In this document: positions 9,621 to 18,312 of the stretch, in pieces
Numbering within the stretch: the stretch's first letter is position 1
Layout of the letters: each line of letters begins with the position of its first letter
Assembly: GCA_046351595.1 (NCBI GenBank)
Contig: JAXLYE010000003.1
Coordinates: forward strand, 1,240,001 to 1,304,000
Source of the DNA: JAXLYE01 sp046351595
GTDB taxonomy: Bacteria; Myxococcota_A; Polyangia; Palsa-1104; JAEUJZ01
Direction: 5' to 3'
Length of the DNA stretch: 64,000 nt
The notes under the pieces: model-generated
The model's database searches: none
The model's input: only the letters and a program-made list of their open reading frames with translations
What the model was told of the DNA's origin: nothing
Position numbers and translations under genes: made by a program

Positions 9621-12600
9621 ATGAAGCTTTCGGATCTGCTCCGCGGGGTCGCGATCGAGCGAGTCGTCGACGGGCCGCAGCCGACCGGCCAGGCGCCGAC
9701 GGCCGGCTCGGGGCCCACGCTGCCCGATCGGCCCGGCTGGCCCGGCTGGCCCGACTGGATCGAAACGATCGACGTCGCGCAGGTCTGTGAGGACTCGCGG
9801 CAGCTGCGCGCCGGCGATCTGTTCGTGGCCGTGCCGGGCCGCACCGTCGACGGGCACCGCTTCCTCGCGGACGCCCGGATCGCCGGCGCGGTCGCGGCGG
9901 TGGTGGCGCAGCCGCACGGCGGGCTCGGGCTCGTGCAGCTGGTCGTGCGCGATCCGGCGCTGGCGCTGGCGCAGATCGCCGCGAACTTTTTTGGCCACCC
10001 CGCCGACGCGCTGATGCTGGTCGGCATCACCGGCACCAACGGCAAGACCACCACCAACTTCCTGATCGAGTCGATGCTCGACGAGGCGGGGCTGACGCCG
10101 GGCCTGATCGGGACGATCGTGTACCGCTGCGCCGGTCGCAGCCAGCCGGCGCCGTTCACGACGCCGACGCCGCTGATCCTGCACCGCACGCTGGGCGAGA
10201 TGGCGAAGGCCGGGGCGCGCGCCGTGACCATGGAGGTCTCCTCGCACGCGCTGGCGCTCGGCCGCCTGCACGGGCTGCGCTTCCGCGTCGCGGCGTTCAC
10301 GCACCTGACGCAGGACCACCTGGATCTGCACGGCTCGATGGACCGCTACTTCGAGGCCAAGGCCAGCCTGTTCCGCGAGCACCTTTTGCCCGCGAGCGAG
10401 GGCGGCATGGGCGTCGTGCTCGTCGACGACGTCTGGGGCCGCAGGCTGGCGGCAGAGCTGCCCGCGGACCGGCGCCTGACGGTGTCGCTCGACGGGCCGG
10501 CCGACATCTCGCTGGCGAGCGAGCGCGTCGCGATAGACGGCATCACCGCCACGCTGCGCACGCCGATCGGTGAGATCCACATCCAGTCCGCGCTCTCGGG
10601 GCGCTTCAACCTGGCCAACCTCGCGGTGGCGGCCGGCATCGGCGTGGCGCTCGGCCTGAGCCCGCAGCACATCGCGCGCGGTCTCAGCCGCATCCTCGGC
10701 GTGCCCGGTCGGCTCGAGCGTGTCGCCAGCCGCGGCGGCCGCGGCCCCGCGGTCTTCGTCGACTACGCCCACACGCCCGACGCGCTGACGCGGGTCCTTT
10801 TGGCGCTGCGGCCGCTGGCGCACGGCGTCTCGGCCGGCGGCACGTCCCCGGGCGTGCGTCGCGGCCGGCTGCTGGTCGTCTTCGGCTGCGGCGGCGATCG
10901 CGACGTCGGCAAGCGGCCGCTGATGGGGCAGGCCGCGGCGCAGGACGCGGACGTGGTCATCGTCACCTCTGACAACCCGCGGAGCGAGCCGCCGCTGCAG
11001 ATCATCGACGCCATCGTCCCGGGCATCGAGGCCACGGCGGGGGCCGGCGGCGTGGCACCGCAGCGGCTCGAGCGCGGCGCGCTCGCGACCGCGCCGAGCG
11101 GCTACTTCGTCGAGCCCGACCGTCGCCAGGCCATCGTCACCGCGATCCTCGCGGCGCGGCCGGAAGACGTGGTGCTGCTGGCCGGCAAGGGCCACGAGGA
11201 CTACCAGATCATCGGCTCGATCAAGCACTCGTTCGACGACCGCGAGGAGGCGCAGAAGGCGCTCGCGCAGCGGCCCGACAGCCGCCCCGACGGTCCGCCG
11301 CGGACCGGCTCGCCGCCGAGCTCTCCCGGCGTGTCGACGCCGAGCGTGGCCGCGACGATCGAGCTGCCGCTGGAGCGCGTGCTCGGCGCGACCGCGGGCA
11401 AGCTGCTGCGCGGCGGGGCGCACCGCTTCTCATCGGTGGTCATCGACAGTCGGGCGGTGACGCCGGGCTGCCTGTTCGTGGCGCTGCGCGGCGAGAAGCA
11501 CGACGGCCACAGCTTCCTCGCCCAGGCGGTCGCGGGCGGCGCGGTCGGCGTGCTGATCGAGCGCGAGCGCGCGTCGATGGTGCCCGAGGCTCCGGGCCTC
11601 ACCGTCATCGAGGTCGCGGACACCGTGGTCGCGCTCGGCCAGATCGCGCGCGCGCACCGCGAGGCGCCCGAGATCGCGGGCAAGCTGCGCCTGGTCGCGG
11701 TCACCGGCTCGTCGGGCAAGACCACGACCAAGGACCTCATCGCGTCGATCCTGGCGGCGCACGCCGGCGATCCGGCCGAGGTGTGCAAGACCGAGGGCAA
11801 CCTGAACAACCACCTCGGCGTGCCGCTGACGCTCTTGCGGCTGCGCCCGGGGCAGCGCTACGCGGTCGTCGAGATGGGCATGTCGGCGCGCGGCGAGATC
11901 GCGTACCTGGCGTCGCTGGCCCGGCCCGACGTCGGCGTCATCACCAATGTCGCCGAGGCGCACCTCGAGCACCTCGGCACGCTCGAGAACATCGCGGCGG
12001 CCAAGGGCGAGCTGTTCATGGCGCTGGCCGACGGCGCGACCGCGGTCTTCGGGCAGTCGCCGCGGCACGCGCTGGTGCACCGGCAGGCGGCAATGGCCGG
12101 TGCGCTCGGCGGGCGCCTGCGCGGCCTGCAGGCCCAGGTCACGACCCGCGACGAGGTGGCCGCGGACGGGGTCAGCGTCCAGGTGCGGCTGCTCGCCGAG
12201 ACGTCCGAGGGGCTCGAGCTCAGCCTGCACTTCCCGCTGCTGCCCGTCGGCAACCGCCAGCGCGCGCAGCTGCCGCTGCTCGGTGCCCACCACGCCGAGA
12301 ACGCCGCGCTGGCGGCGGCGGCGGCGCTGGCGCTCGACGTCGGGCCCGCGGCGATCGCGCTCGGCCTGGTGCGGGCGCGACCGGGCAAGCACCGCGGCCA
12401 GCTCCAGAGCATCGGCGACCGCCACCTGATCGACGACTGCTACAACGCCAACCCGGCGTCGATGGCGGCGGCGCTGCGCACGCTGTCCGGGCTGCGCGGC
12501 ACCGGCCGCGGCGTGGCGGTGCTCGGCGACATGCTGGAGCTCGGGCCGACCGAGCTCGAGCTGCACGCGCGCATCGGCGAGGTCGCGGCCGAGTGCGGCC

Positions 12601-12845
12601 TGCACAAGCTCATCGCCGTCGGACAGCGCGCGCGCCACATCGCCAGCGCGGCGAAGGAGCGCGGCGTCGACGCGGTCGCGGCAGCCGATGCCGAGGACGC
12701 GGCCAGCCTCGCGGCGCAGGCGACGCGGCCGGGCGACTGGATCCTGGTCAAGGGCTCACGCGGCATGGCGCTGGAGGCCGTGATCGCGCGCCTGCACGCG
12801 CTCCTCGACGAGAAAAGCGGCGCTCCGGCGCCGACGGGCGCATAA
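9621..12845 (+). CDS. murEF: Bifunctional MurE-MurF fusion: UDP-MurNAc-tripeptide synthetase and UDP-MurNAc-pentapeptide synthetase
   Basis: One uninterrupted frame of 1074 residues contains two complete Mur ligases. Residues about 1-550 are MurE, with ATP loop GTNGKTTT (138-145) and the DNPR motif (451-454) typical of enzymes adding meso-diaminopimelate. Residues about 580-1074 are MurF, with ATP loop GSSGKTTT (696-703). MurF adds D-Ala-D-Ala. A 30-residue Pro/Ser-rich linker (about 551-580) joins them. The start MKLSDLL has GAGGG upstream. MurE/MurF fusions are known in some proteobacteria (for example Bordetella relatives), but most organisms encode two genes. A GWP 9-bp repeat (9732-9758) is inserted near the N-terminus. 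Confidence 0.95.
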   Translation: MKLSDLLRGVAIERVVDGPQPTGQAPTAGSGPTLPDRPGWPGWPDWIETIDVAQVCEDSRQLRAGDLFVAVPGRTVDGHRFLADARIAGAVAAVVAQPHGGLGLVQLVVRDPALALAQIAANFFGHPADALMLVGITGTNGKTTTNFLIESMLDEAGLTPGLIGTIVYRCAGRSQPAPFTTPTPLILHRTLGEMAKAGARAVTMEVSSHALALGRLHGLRFRVAAFTHLTQDHLDLHGSMDRYFEAKASLFREHLLPASEGGMGVVLVDDVWGRRLAAELPADRRLTVSLDGPADISLASERVAIDGITATLRTPIGEIHIQSALSGRFNLANLAVAAGIGVALGLSPQHIARGLSRILGVPGRLERVASRGGRGPAVFVDYAHTPDALTRVLLALRPLAHGVSAGGTSPGVRRGRLLVVFGCGGDRDVGKRPLMGQAAAQDADVVIVTSDNPRSEPPLQIIDAIVPGIEATAGAGGVAPQRLERGALATAPSGYFVEPDRRQAIVTAILAARPEDVVLLAGKGHEDYQIIGSIKHSFDDREEAQKALAQRPDSRPDGPPRTGSPPSSPGVSTPSVAATIELPLERVLGATAGKLLRGGAHRFSSVVIDSRAVTPGCLFVALRGEKHDGHSFLAQAVAGGAVGVLIERERASMVPEAPGLTVIEVADTVVALGQIARAHREAPEIAGKLRLVAVTGSSGKTTTKDLIASILAAHAGDPAEVCKTEGNLNNHLGVPLTLLRLRPGQRYAVVEMGMSARGEIAYLASLARPDVGVITNVAEAHLEHLGTLENIAAAKGELFMALADGATAVFGQSPRHALVHRQAAMAGALGGRLRGLQAQVTTRDEVAADGVSVQVRLLAETSEGLELSLHFPLLPVGNRQRAQLPLLGAHHAENAALAAAAALALDVGPAAIALGLVRARPGKHRGQLQSIGDRHLIDDCYNANPASMAAALRTLSGLRGTGRGVAVLGDMLELGPTELELHARIGEVAAECGLHKLIAVGQRARHIASAAKERGVDAVAAADAEDAASLAAQATRPGDWILVKGSRGMALEAVIARLHALLDEKSGAPAPTGA
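9732..9758 (+). repeat. 9-bp tandem repeat (CCCGGCTGG) in murE part
   Basis: Three 9-bp units (the third with one mismatch) encode GWPGWPDW within a non-conserved N-terminal loop of MurE. Confidence 0.9.
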
Positions 12846-12863
12846 GAGGCTCATTGGGAACCC

Positions 12864-13976
12864 ATGCTCTATCAGCTGCTCTATTCACTGCACACGGTCC
12901 CGGCGCTCCGATTCCTGAACGTCGTGCGCTATGTGTCGACGCGGTCGATCCTGGCGATCCTCACGGCGCTGCTGCTGTCGCTGCTGCTCGGCCCGTGGTT
13001 CATCCGCAAGCTGCGTGAGCTGCAGGTCGGCGAGAAGGTCCGCACCGACGGCCCCGAGGCGCACAAGAAGAAGGCCGGCACGCCGACGATGGGCGGCACG
13101 CTGATCCTGTTCTCGCTGGTGGTGCCGACGCTGCTCTGGGGCGACCTGACGAACCGCTTCATCTGGGTCGCGCTCGCGGTTACCTGCGGCTTCGGGCTGG
13201 TCGGCTTCCTCGACGACTACCGCAAGCTGCGCGTGTCGAAGAAGGGGCTGCCGGGGCGGGTCAAGCTGGTGATGCAGCTGGTGATCACCGCGGCCGCCGT
13301 CGCGTACATCTTCACCTCGGACCTGTACGACCCGGACCTGCGCTTCCGCATCATGCTGCCGCTGGTCGATTTTTATAAGCACCCCTTCGCGCTGTGGCCG
13401 GCGGTGTACCTCCTGCTGGCCGCCTTCGTCATCATCGGCGCCAGCCATGCGGTCAACCTCACCGACGGTCTGGACGGGCTCGCGATCGGGCCGGTGATCG
13501 TCTCGGCGGGCACCTTCCTGGTGCTGGCGTATGGCGCCGGCACCGTGATCAAGGGCTTCAACATCGCCGAGTACCTGAAGATTCCGTACATCACCGGCAC
13601 CGGCGAGCTGGCGGTGTTCTGCGCGGCGCTGACCGGCGCCGGCGTCGGCTTCCTGTGGTTCAACACCTATCCGGCGCAGATCTTCATGGGCGACGTCGGC
13701 TCGCTGTCGCTCGGCGGCGCGCTGGGCGTGCTGGCGGTGCTGACCAAGAACGAGTTCACGCTGGCCATCATGGGCGGCGTCTTCGTCGCCGAGACGCTGT
13801 CGGTGGTGCTGCAGGTGATGTCGTTCAAGCTGACGGGCAAGCGCCTGTTCAAGATGGCGCCGCTGCACCACCACTTCGAGCTCAAGGGCTGGGCCGAGCC
13901 GAAGATCATCGTGCGCTTCTGGATCATCTCGATCACGCTGGCGCTGGTCGCGCTGGCGACGCTGAAGGTGCGCTGA
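12864..13976 (+). CDS. mraY: Phospho-N-acetylmuramoyl-pentapeptide-transferase MraY
   Basis: This 370-residue, roughly ten-pass membrane protein transfers phospho-MurNAc-pentapeptide to undecaprenyl phosphate to make lipid I. Diagnostic features are KKKAGTPTMGG on the first cytoplasmic loop, FLDDYRK with the catalytic aspartate pair, NLTDGLDGLA, and the MAPLHHHFE histidine motif on the last loop. The length is typical. It starts 18 bp after the murE-murF stop and its TGA overlaps the murD ATG by one base. Confidence 0.98.
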   Translation: MLYQLLYSLHTVPALRFLNVVRYVSTRSILAILTALLLSLLLGPWFIRKLRELQVGEKVRTDGPEAHKKKAGTPTMGGTLILFSLVVPTLLWGDLTNRFIWVALAVTCGFGLVGFLDDYRKLRVSKKGLPGRVKLVMQLVITAAAVAYIFTSDLYDPDLRFRIMLPLVDFYKHPFALWPAVYLLLAAFVIIGASHAVNLTDGLDGLAIGPVIVSAGTFLVLAYGAGTVIKGFNIAEYLKIPYITGTGELAVFCAALTGAGVGFLWFNTYPAQIFMGDVGSLSLGGALGVLAVLTKNEFTLAIMGGVFVAETLSVVLQVMSFKLTGKRLFKMAPLHHHFELKGWAEPKIIVRFWIISITLALVALATLKVR

Positions 13977-15514
13977 TGGCGGCGGTCCAGGGGGAAGCCC
14001 AGCGGGACGGTGAAAGGGCAGGGGCCGGGCCGGTCGCGCTCGCGGGCCGGCGGGTCGCGGTCGTCGGGCTGGGCAAGAGCGGCCTCGCGGTCGCGCGCTT
14101 TGCCGCCGCGCGCGGCGCGCACGTCATCGCCTGCGACGATCGCGACGAGGCGCAGCTGGCCCAGGGGCTGGCCGCGATCGAGCCGCACGTGCGCGGCGGC
14201 CGGATCATCCTGCGCCTGGGCGGACTAACGGCCGAGGCGCTGACGAGCGCGGATCTGATCGTGCTGTCGCCGGGCGTGCCGCCGCTGCGCCCGGCCGTGG
14301 TCGCGGCGCGCGCCGCCGGCGTTCCGATCACCGGCGAGATCGAGCTGGCCAGCCGCTTCATCGCGGCGCCCATCGTCGGCGTCACCGGCACCAACGGCAA
14401 GTCCACGGTCACCAGCCTGTGCGGCGCCATCGCCGCGCGCACCGGGCGGCCGAGCTTCTGCGGCGGCAACCTCGGCACGCCGCTGATCGACGCGGTCGAC
14501 ACGGCCGCGGCCGGGCCCGGGGGCCTCGTCGTGGTCGAGCTGTCGTCCTATCAGCTCGAGACCGCGGAGACGCTGCGCTGCACGGCCGCGACGATCCTCA
14601 ACCTGACGCCCGATCACCTCGACCGCTACCCGTCGCTGCGCGAGTACGGCGAGGCCAAGGCGCGGATCTTTTACAACATGCCGGCGCTGGCGACGCGCGT
14701 GCTCAACGCCGGCGACAAAGAGGTCGAGGCGCTGTACGAGCGCACCTGCGGCGTCGGCCTGCCGGCGCTGTGGTTCTCGACGAGCGGCTCGCTGCCGCCG
14801 CAGATGTTCATGGAGCGACCGCTCCGCATCGGCGGCTTCGTCGACGGCGGCGACCTGGTGCTGCGCGGTGCCGCCGGCTTTGCGCGCCTGGCCGCGGGCG
14901 AGCCGATCGATACCGAGCGCTACCCGCTGTCCGAGATCGCGCTGGTCGGCCGCCACAACCAGGCGAACCTCCTGGCGGCGCTCTTGCTGATGCGGGCCTC
15001 GGGGCTCGCGACGCGCGAAGAGGCGCTTGCGGCGGTGCGCGAGTTCCGCGCCCTGCCGCACCGCATGCAGCTTATCGGCGAGGCCGCCGGCGTCCGCTAC
15101 TACGACGACAGCAAGGGCACCAACGTCGACGCGGTGGTCGCGGGACTGGACGGCTTCCCGGAGCCGCTCGTGCTCATCGCCGGCGGCCGCGACAAGGGCG
15201 GGTCGTACGAGCCGCTGCGCCGCGTGCTCGCGCGCAACCAGACGCGCGGCGTCATCGTGCTGGGCGAGGCGGCGCCGCTCATCGAGCAGGCGCTCGCAGG
15301 CTGCGACTTCCCGGTGCGCCACGCCGCCAGCATGGAAGAGGCGGTGCGGTCCGCGACCGCGCTGTGCCAGCCCGGCGACGCGGTGGTGCTGTCGCCGGCC
15401 TGCTCGTCGTTCGACATGTTCCGTGACTACGCGCACCGCGCCGCGGTGTTCTGCGCGGCGGTGGCGTCGCTGCCGGCCGCGCACATGCACGTGCCGCCGT
15501 CCGGGCACGCCTGA
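13976..15514 (+). CDS. murD: UDP-N-acetylmuramoyl-L-alanine--D-glutamate ligase MurD
   Basis: The protein has 512 residues. An N-terminal Rossmann-like UDP-binding domain begins at VAVVGLGKSGLAVARF, the central ATPase domain carries TGTNGKSTVTSL, and the C-terminal domain shows YYDDSKGTNVDA and the AGGRDKGG block that typify MurD. It adds D-glutamate to UDP-MurNAc-L-Ala in the cytoplasm. An N-terminal extension of about 23 residues precedes the first conserved strand. The enzyme is somewhat longer than E. coli MurD (438 residues), with an insertion around residues 280-315. It shares a TGATG stop/start with mraY. Confidence 0.97.
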   Translation: MAAVQGEAQRDGERAGAGPVALAGRRVAVVGLGKSGLAVARFAAARGAHVIACDDRDEAQLAQGLAAIEPHVRGGRIILRLGGLTAEALTSADLIVLSPGVPPLRPAVVAARAAGVPITGEIELASRFIAAPIVGVTGTNGKSTVTSLCGAIAARTGRPSFCGGNLGTPLIDAVDTAAAGPGGLVVVELSSYQLETAETLRCTAATILNLTPDHLDRYPSLREYGEAKARIFYNMPALATRVLNAGDKEVEALYERTCGVGLPALWFSTSGSLPPQMFMERPLRIGGFVDGGDLVLRGAAGFARLAAGEPIDTERYPLSEIALVGRHNQANLLAALLLMRASGLATREEALAAVREFRALPHRMQLIGEAAGVRYYDDSKGTNVDAVVAGLDGFPEPLVLIAGGRDKGGSYEPLRRVLARNQTRGVIVLGEAAPLIEQALAGCDFPVRHAASMEEAVRSATALCQPGDAVVLSPACSSFDMFRDYAHRAAVFCAAVASLPAAHMHVPPSGHA

Positions 15515-15566
15515 GCGCGCGCCGCTTTTGATCCGTGAATGGATGATTCGCTATTCGGAGCTGCCC

Positions 15567-17075
15567 GTGAAGGAGAGCCTGCTTCTGCCGAGCGCCGTGA
15601 GCCTGCCGGTCCCCGAGCGTGGGGGGCTGCGCCTCGTGCCGCCCGTCGCATCGCCCGCCGCATCGCCCGCCGGGCTGCCGGGCGCGCCCCCGAGCGGCAC
15701 GCCGAACGGGCCCCCGCTGGTGCCCCCGCTCGGCCCGGCGCACCCGAACGGCCGCATCGGTGAGCCCGACCGCGAAACCCGCCGCGCGCCGCGCGCCGTG
15801 AGCAAGCGCACCGAGGCCCGCGAGCAGCCGGCGCGCGCGCTGCCGCTGCCGCCGCCCGACGGCTACCGCGCGGATCCGCTGCTGTTCACGGTGGTGCTGT
15901 CGCTGACCGTCATCGGCCTGGTGATGGTCTACTCGTCGTCGGCGATCTTTGCGCAGCAGCGCTTCGGCGACAGCCGCTTCTTCCTGGTGCGCGATCTGAT
16001 CTGGACGCTGATGGGCCTTCTGGCGATGGCCGTCACCATGCGCATCGACTACTCGATCTACCGGCGCCTGGCGTATCCGCTGCTGGGGATGACGACGATG
16101 CTGCTGGTGGCGGTGCTGATCCTGGGCGCGCGCGTCAACGGCGCCAAGCGCTGGTTCCACCTGGGCGGCCTGTCGTTCCAGCCGGCGGAGCTGGCCAAGG
16201 TCGCGCTCATCATCTACCTGGCGCACTCGCTGTCGAAGAAGGCCGAGAAGGTGCGGCTGTTCACCATCGGCTTTCTGCCGCACCTCATGGTCTGCGGCGT
16301 GTTCATGCTGCTCTTGCTCAAGCAGCCGGACCTGGGGACCGCGGCGATCATGGGCGGCGTGACGCTGCTGCTCTTGTTCGTCGCCGGCACCAACATCAGC
16401 TACCTGTTCCTGGCGGCGCTCGCGGCGATGCCGATCCTGTACCACGCGGTCGTCGGCACGCCGTGGCGGCTGCGGCGCATGCTGGCGTTTCTGGACCCGT
16501 GGCAGTTCCGCGACACCTACGGCTACCAGACCACGGCGTCGCTGATCGCGGTCGGCTCGGGCGGGACGTTCGGGCAGGGGCTGGGCGACGGGCGGCAGAA
16601 GCTGTTCTTTTTGCCCGAGGCGCACACCGACTACATCCTGGCGATCATCGGCGAGGAGCTGGGCCTGTTCGGCATCGGCCTGGTGCTGCTGCTGTTCGCG
16701 CTGCTCATCACCGCGGGCTGCCGCGTGGCGCACCGGGCGCGCGACACCTTCGGCTGCTACCTGGCCAGCGGCATCACCGCGATGTTCGGGCTGCAGGCGA
16801 CCATCAACATCGGCGTGGTGCTCGGCGCGCTGCCGACCAAGGGGCTGACGCTGCCGCTGGTGTCGTTCGGCGGCTCGACGCTGGTGATCGATCTTCTGGC
16901 GGTCGGCATCCTGCTCAACATCTCGCGCGGCGAGCCCGAGCCGACGCCGCTGCAGTGGCGGCTGGGCAAGGTGCCGGGGCTGCTCGGCGCGCTGTGGCCG
17001 AGCCGCAAGAACCGGCGGCGGGCGGCGCGGCGGCGGGCCGTGGCGCCGGCGCTCGGGCACCGGGTGCGGCGATGA
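15567..17075 (+). CDS. ftsW: Septal lipid II polymerase / SEDS protein FtsW
   Basis: This 502-residue SEDS-family protein has about ten membrane helices with the conserved GAKRWF, LLLLKQPDLGTA, AHTDYILAIIGEELG and LPLVSFGGST segments. SEDS proteins polymerise glycan strands from lipid II together with class B PBPs, here FtsI. I prefer the GTG at 15567 because CGGAG lies six bases upstream; an in-frame ATG at 15543 has no ribosome-binding site. The first 100 residues are a proline-rich cytoplasmic extension containing a 12-bp tandem repeat. The stop overlaps the murG start (ATGA). Confidence 0.95.
   Translation: MKESLLLPSAVSLPVPERGGLRLVPPVASPAASPAGLPGAPPSGTPNGPPLVPPLGPAHPNGRIGEPDRETRRAPRAVSKRTEAREQPARALPLPPPDGYRADPLLFTVVLSLTVIGLVMVYSSSAIFAQQRFGDSRFFLVRDLIWTLMGLLAMAVTMRIDYSIYRRLAYPLLGMTTMLLVAVLILGARVNGAKRWFHLGGLSFQPAELAKVALIIYLAHSLSKKAEKVRLFTIGFLPHLMVCGVFMLLLLKQPDLGTAAIMGGVTLLLLFVAGTNISYLFLAALAAMPILYHAVVGTPWRLRRMLAFLDPWQFRDTYGYQTTASLIAVGSGGTFGQGLGDGRQKLFFLPEAHTDYILAIIGEELGLFGIGLVLLLFALLITAGCRVAHRARDTFGCYLASGITAMFGLQATINIGVVLGALPTKGLTLPLVSFGGSTLVIDLLAVGILLNISRGEPEPTPLQWRLGKVPGLLGALWPSRKNRRRAARRRAVAPALGHRVRR
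15648..15671 (+). repeat. 12-bp tandem repeat in ftsW N-terminal extension
   Basis: GCATCGCCCGCC occurs twice in direct succession and encodes ASPAASPA in the proline-rich, poorly conserved N-terminus. Confidence 0.9.
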
Positions 17076-18232
17076 GCGAGCGCACGTCTCCCGCTCCGCT
17101 GCCGGTCGTCATCGCCGGCGGCGGCACCGGCGGCCACCTGTTCCCGGGCCTGGCGCTGGCCGAGGAGCTTGTGGCCCGCGGCGCGCAGGTCACGTTCGTC
17201 GGCACCTCGCGCGGCATCGAGGCCAAGGTCGTGCCGCAGCACGGCTACCCGCTCGAGCTCATCGACATCGCCGGGCTGAAGCGGCAGGGCGTCGCGGCGA
17301 CGCTGCGCTCGCTGGTGCGGCTGCCGGCGGCGGCGTGGCAGGCGCTGCGCCTGTTGCGCCGGCTGCGCCCGCAGGTGGTGGTCGGCGTCGGCGGCTACGC
17401 CTCGGGGCCGGTGGTGATGCTGGCGGCGCTGCGCGGCATTCCGACCGTGATCCTCGAGCAGAACTCGATCCCGGGCGTGACCAACCGGCTGCTCAGCCGC
17501 TTTGCGCGCGTGGTCATCACCGCGTTCCCGCACGCCGAGCGCTTCTTCCCGCGTGGCAAGGTGGAGCGGCTCGGCAACCCGATCCGGCGGAGCGTGCTGC
17601 GTGAGGCGGCGCCGCCGCGCGCGAGCGGCCCGGTGCGGGTGCTGGTCCTCGGCGGCTCGCAGGGCGCGCGCTCGGTCAACGAGCTGGTCGTCGCCGCCGT
17701 CGAGCACTGGCTGAAGACGCCGGGGACGCCGCCGCTCGCCGAGGTGCTGAGCCTGCGCCACCAGACCGGCGCCGCGGATCACGAGAAGGTCGCGGCGCGC
17801 TACCGCGAGCTCGGACTGCCCGAGTCCGTCGCCCGCGCCGAGCCGTTCATCACCGCCATGGGCGAGGCCTACGCCGCCTGCGATCTGATGGTGGGGCGGG
17901 CCGGCGCGACGACGATCGCGGAGCTCACCGCCGTCGGCCGGCCGGCGCTGCTCATCCCGTTCCCGCAGGCCGCGGACGATCACCAGACCTATAACGCCGG
18001 CTACCTCGTCGAGCGCGGCGCGGCGCGGCTGCTCGTGCAGGCGAAGACCACGCCGGCCGAACTCGCGGCGCTGCTGCAGGAGCTCGGACGTGATCCCGAG
18101 GCGCTGCAGCGCATGGCCGAGGCCAGCCGCGCGCTCGGGCGGGCCGACGCCGCCGCGGTCATCGCCGGGCGCGTGCTCGAGCTGGCCGGCGCCTCCGCGC
18201 CAGCGGGCCTGTCCGAGCGGGCCGGGGCCTGA
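17072..18232 (+). CDS. murG: Lipid II synthase MurG (undecaprenyldiphospho-muramoylpentapeptide GlcNAc transferase)
   Basis: The protein has 386 residues and a GT-B fold. It carries the N-terminal GGGTGGHLFPGLALAEEL glycine-rich loop, GVGGYASGP, EQNSIPGVTNR and the donor-binding MVGRAGATTIAEL block. It adds GlcNAc to lipid I on the inner face of the membrane to form lipid II. It overlaps ftsW by 4 bp. A gap of 70-80 bp separates it from murC, the largest gap in this half of the cluster. Confidence 0.97.
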   Translation: MSERTSPAPLPVVIAGGGTGGHLFPGLALAEELVARGAQVTFVGTSRGIEAKVVPQHGYPLELIDIAGLKRQGVAATLRSLVRLPAAAWQALRLLRRLRPQVVVGVGGYASGPVVMLAALRGIPTVILEQNSIPGVTNRLLSRFARVVITAFPHAERFFPRGKVERLGNPIRRSVLREAAPPRASGPVRVLVLGGSQGARSVNELVVAAVEHWLKTPGTPPLAEVLSLRHQTGAADHEKVAARYRELGLPESVARAEPFITAMGEAYAACDLMVGRAGATTIAELTAVGRPALLIPFPQAADDHQTYNAGYLVERGAARLLVQAKTTPAELAALLQELGRDPEALQRMAEASRALGRADAAAVIAGRVLELAGASAPAGLSERAGA

Positions 18233-18312
18233 GGCCGCGCGGCGGATCGGCCTGTTGCCCGCTCCCTTCCCATCCCTCCTCGGAAGCGCGATTTTCCGCT
18301 AGCGTGTCGAGC

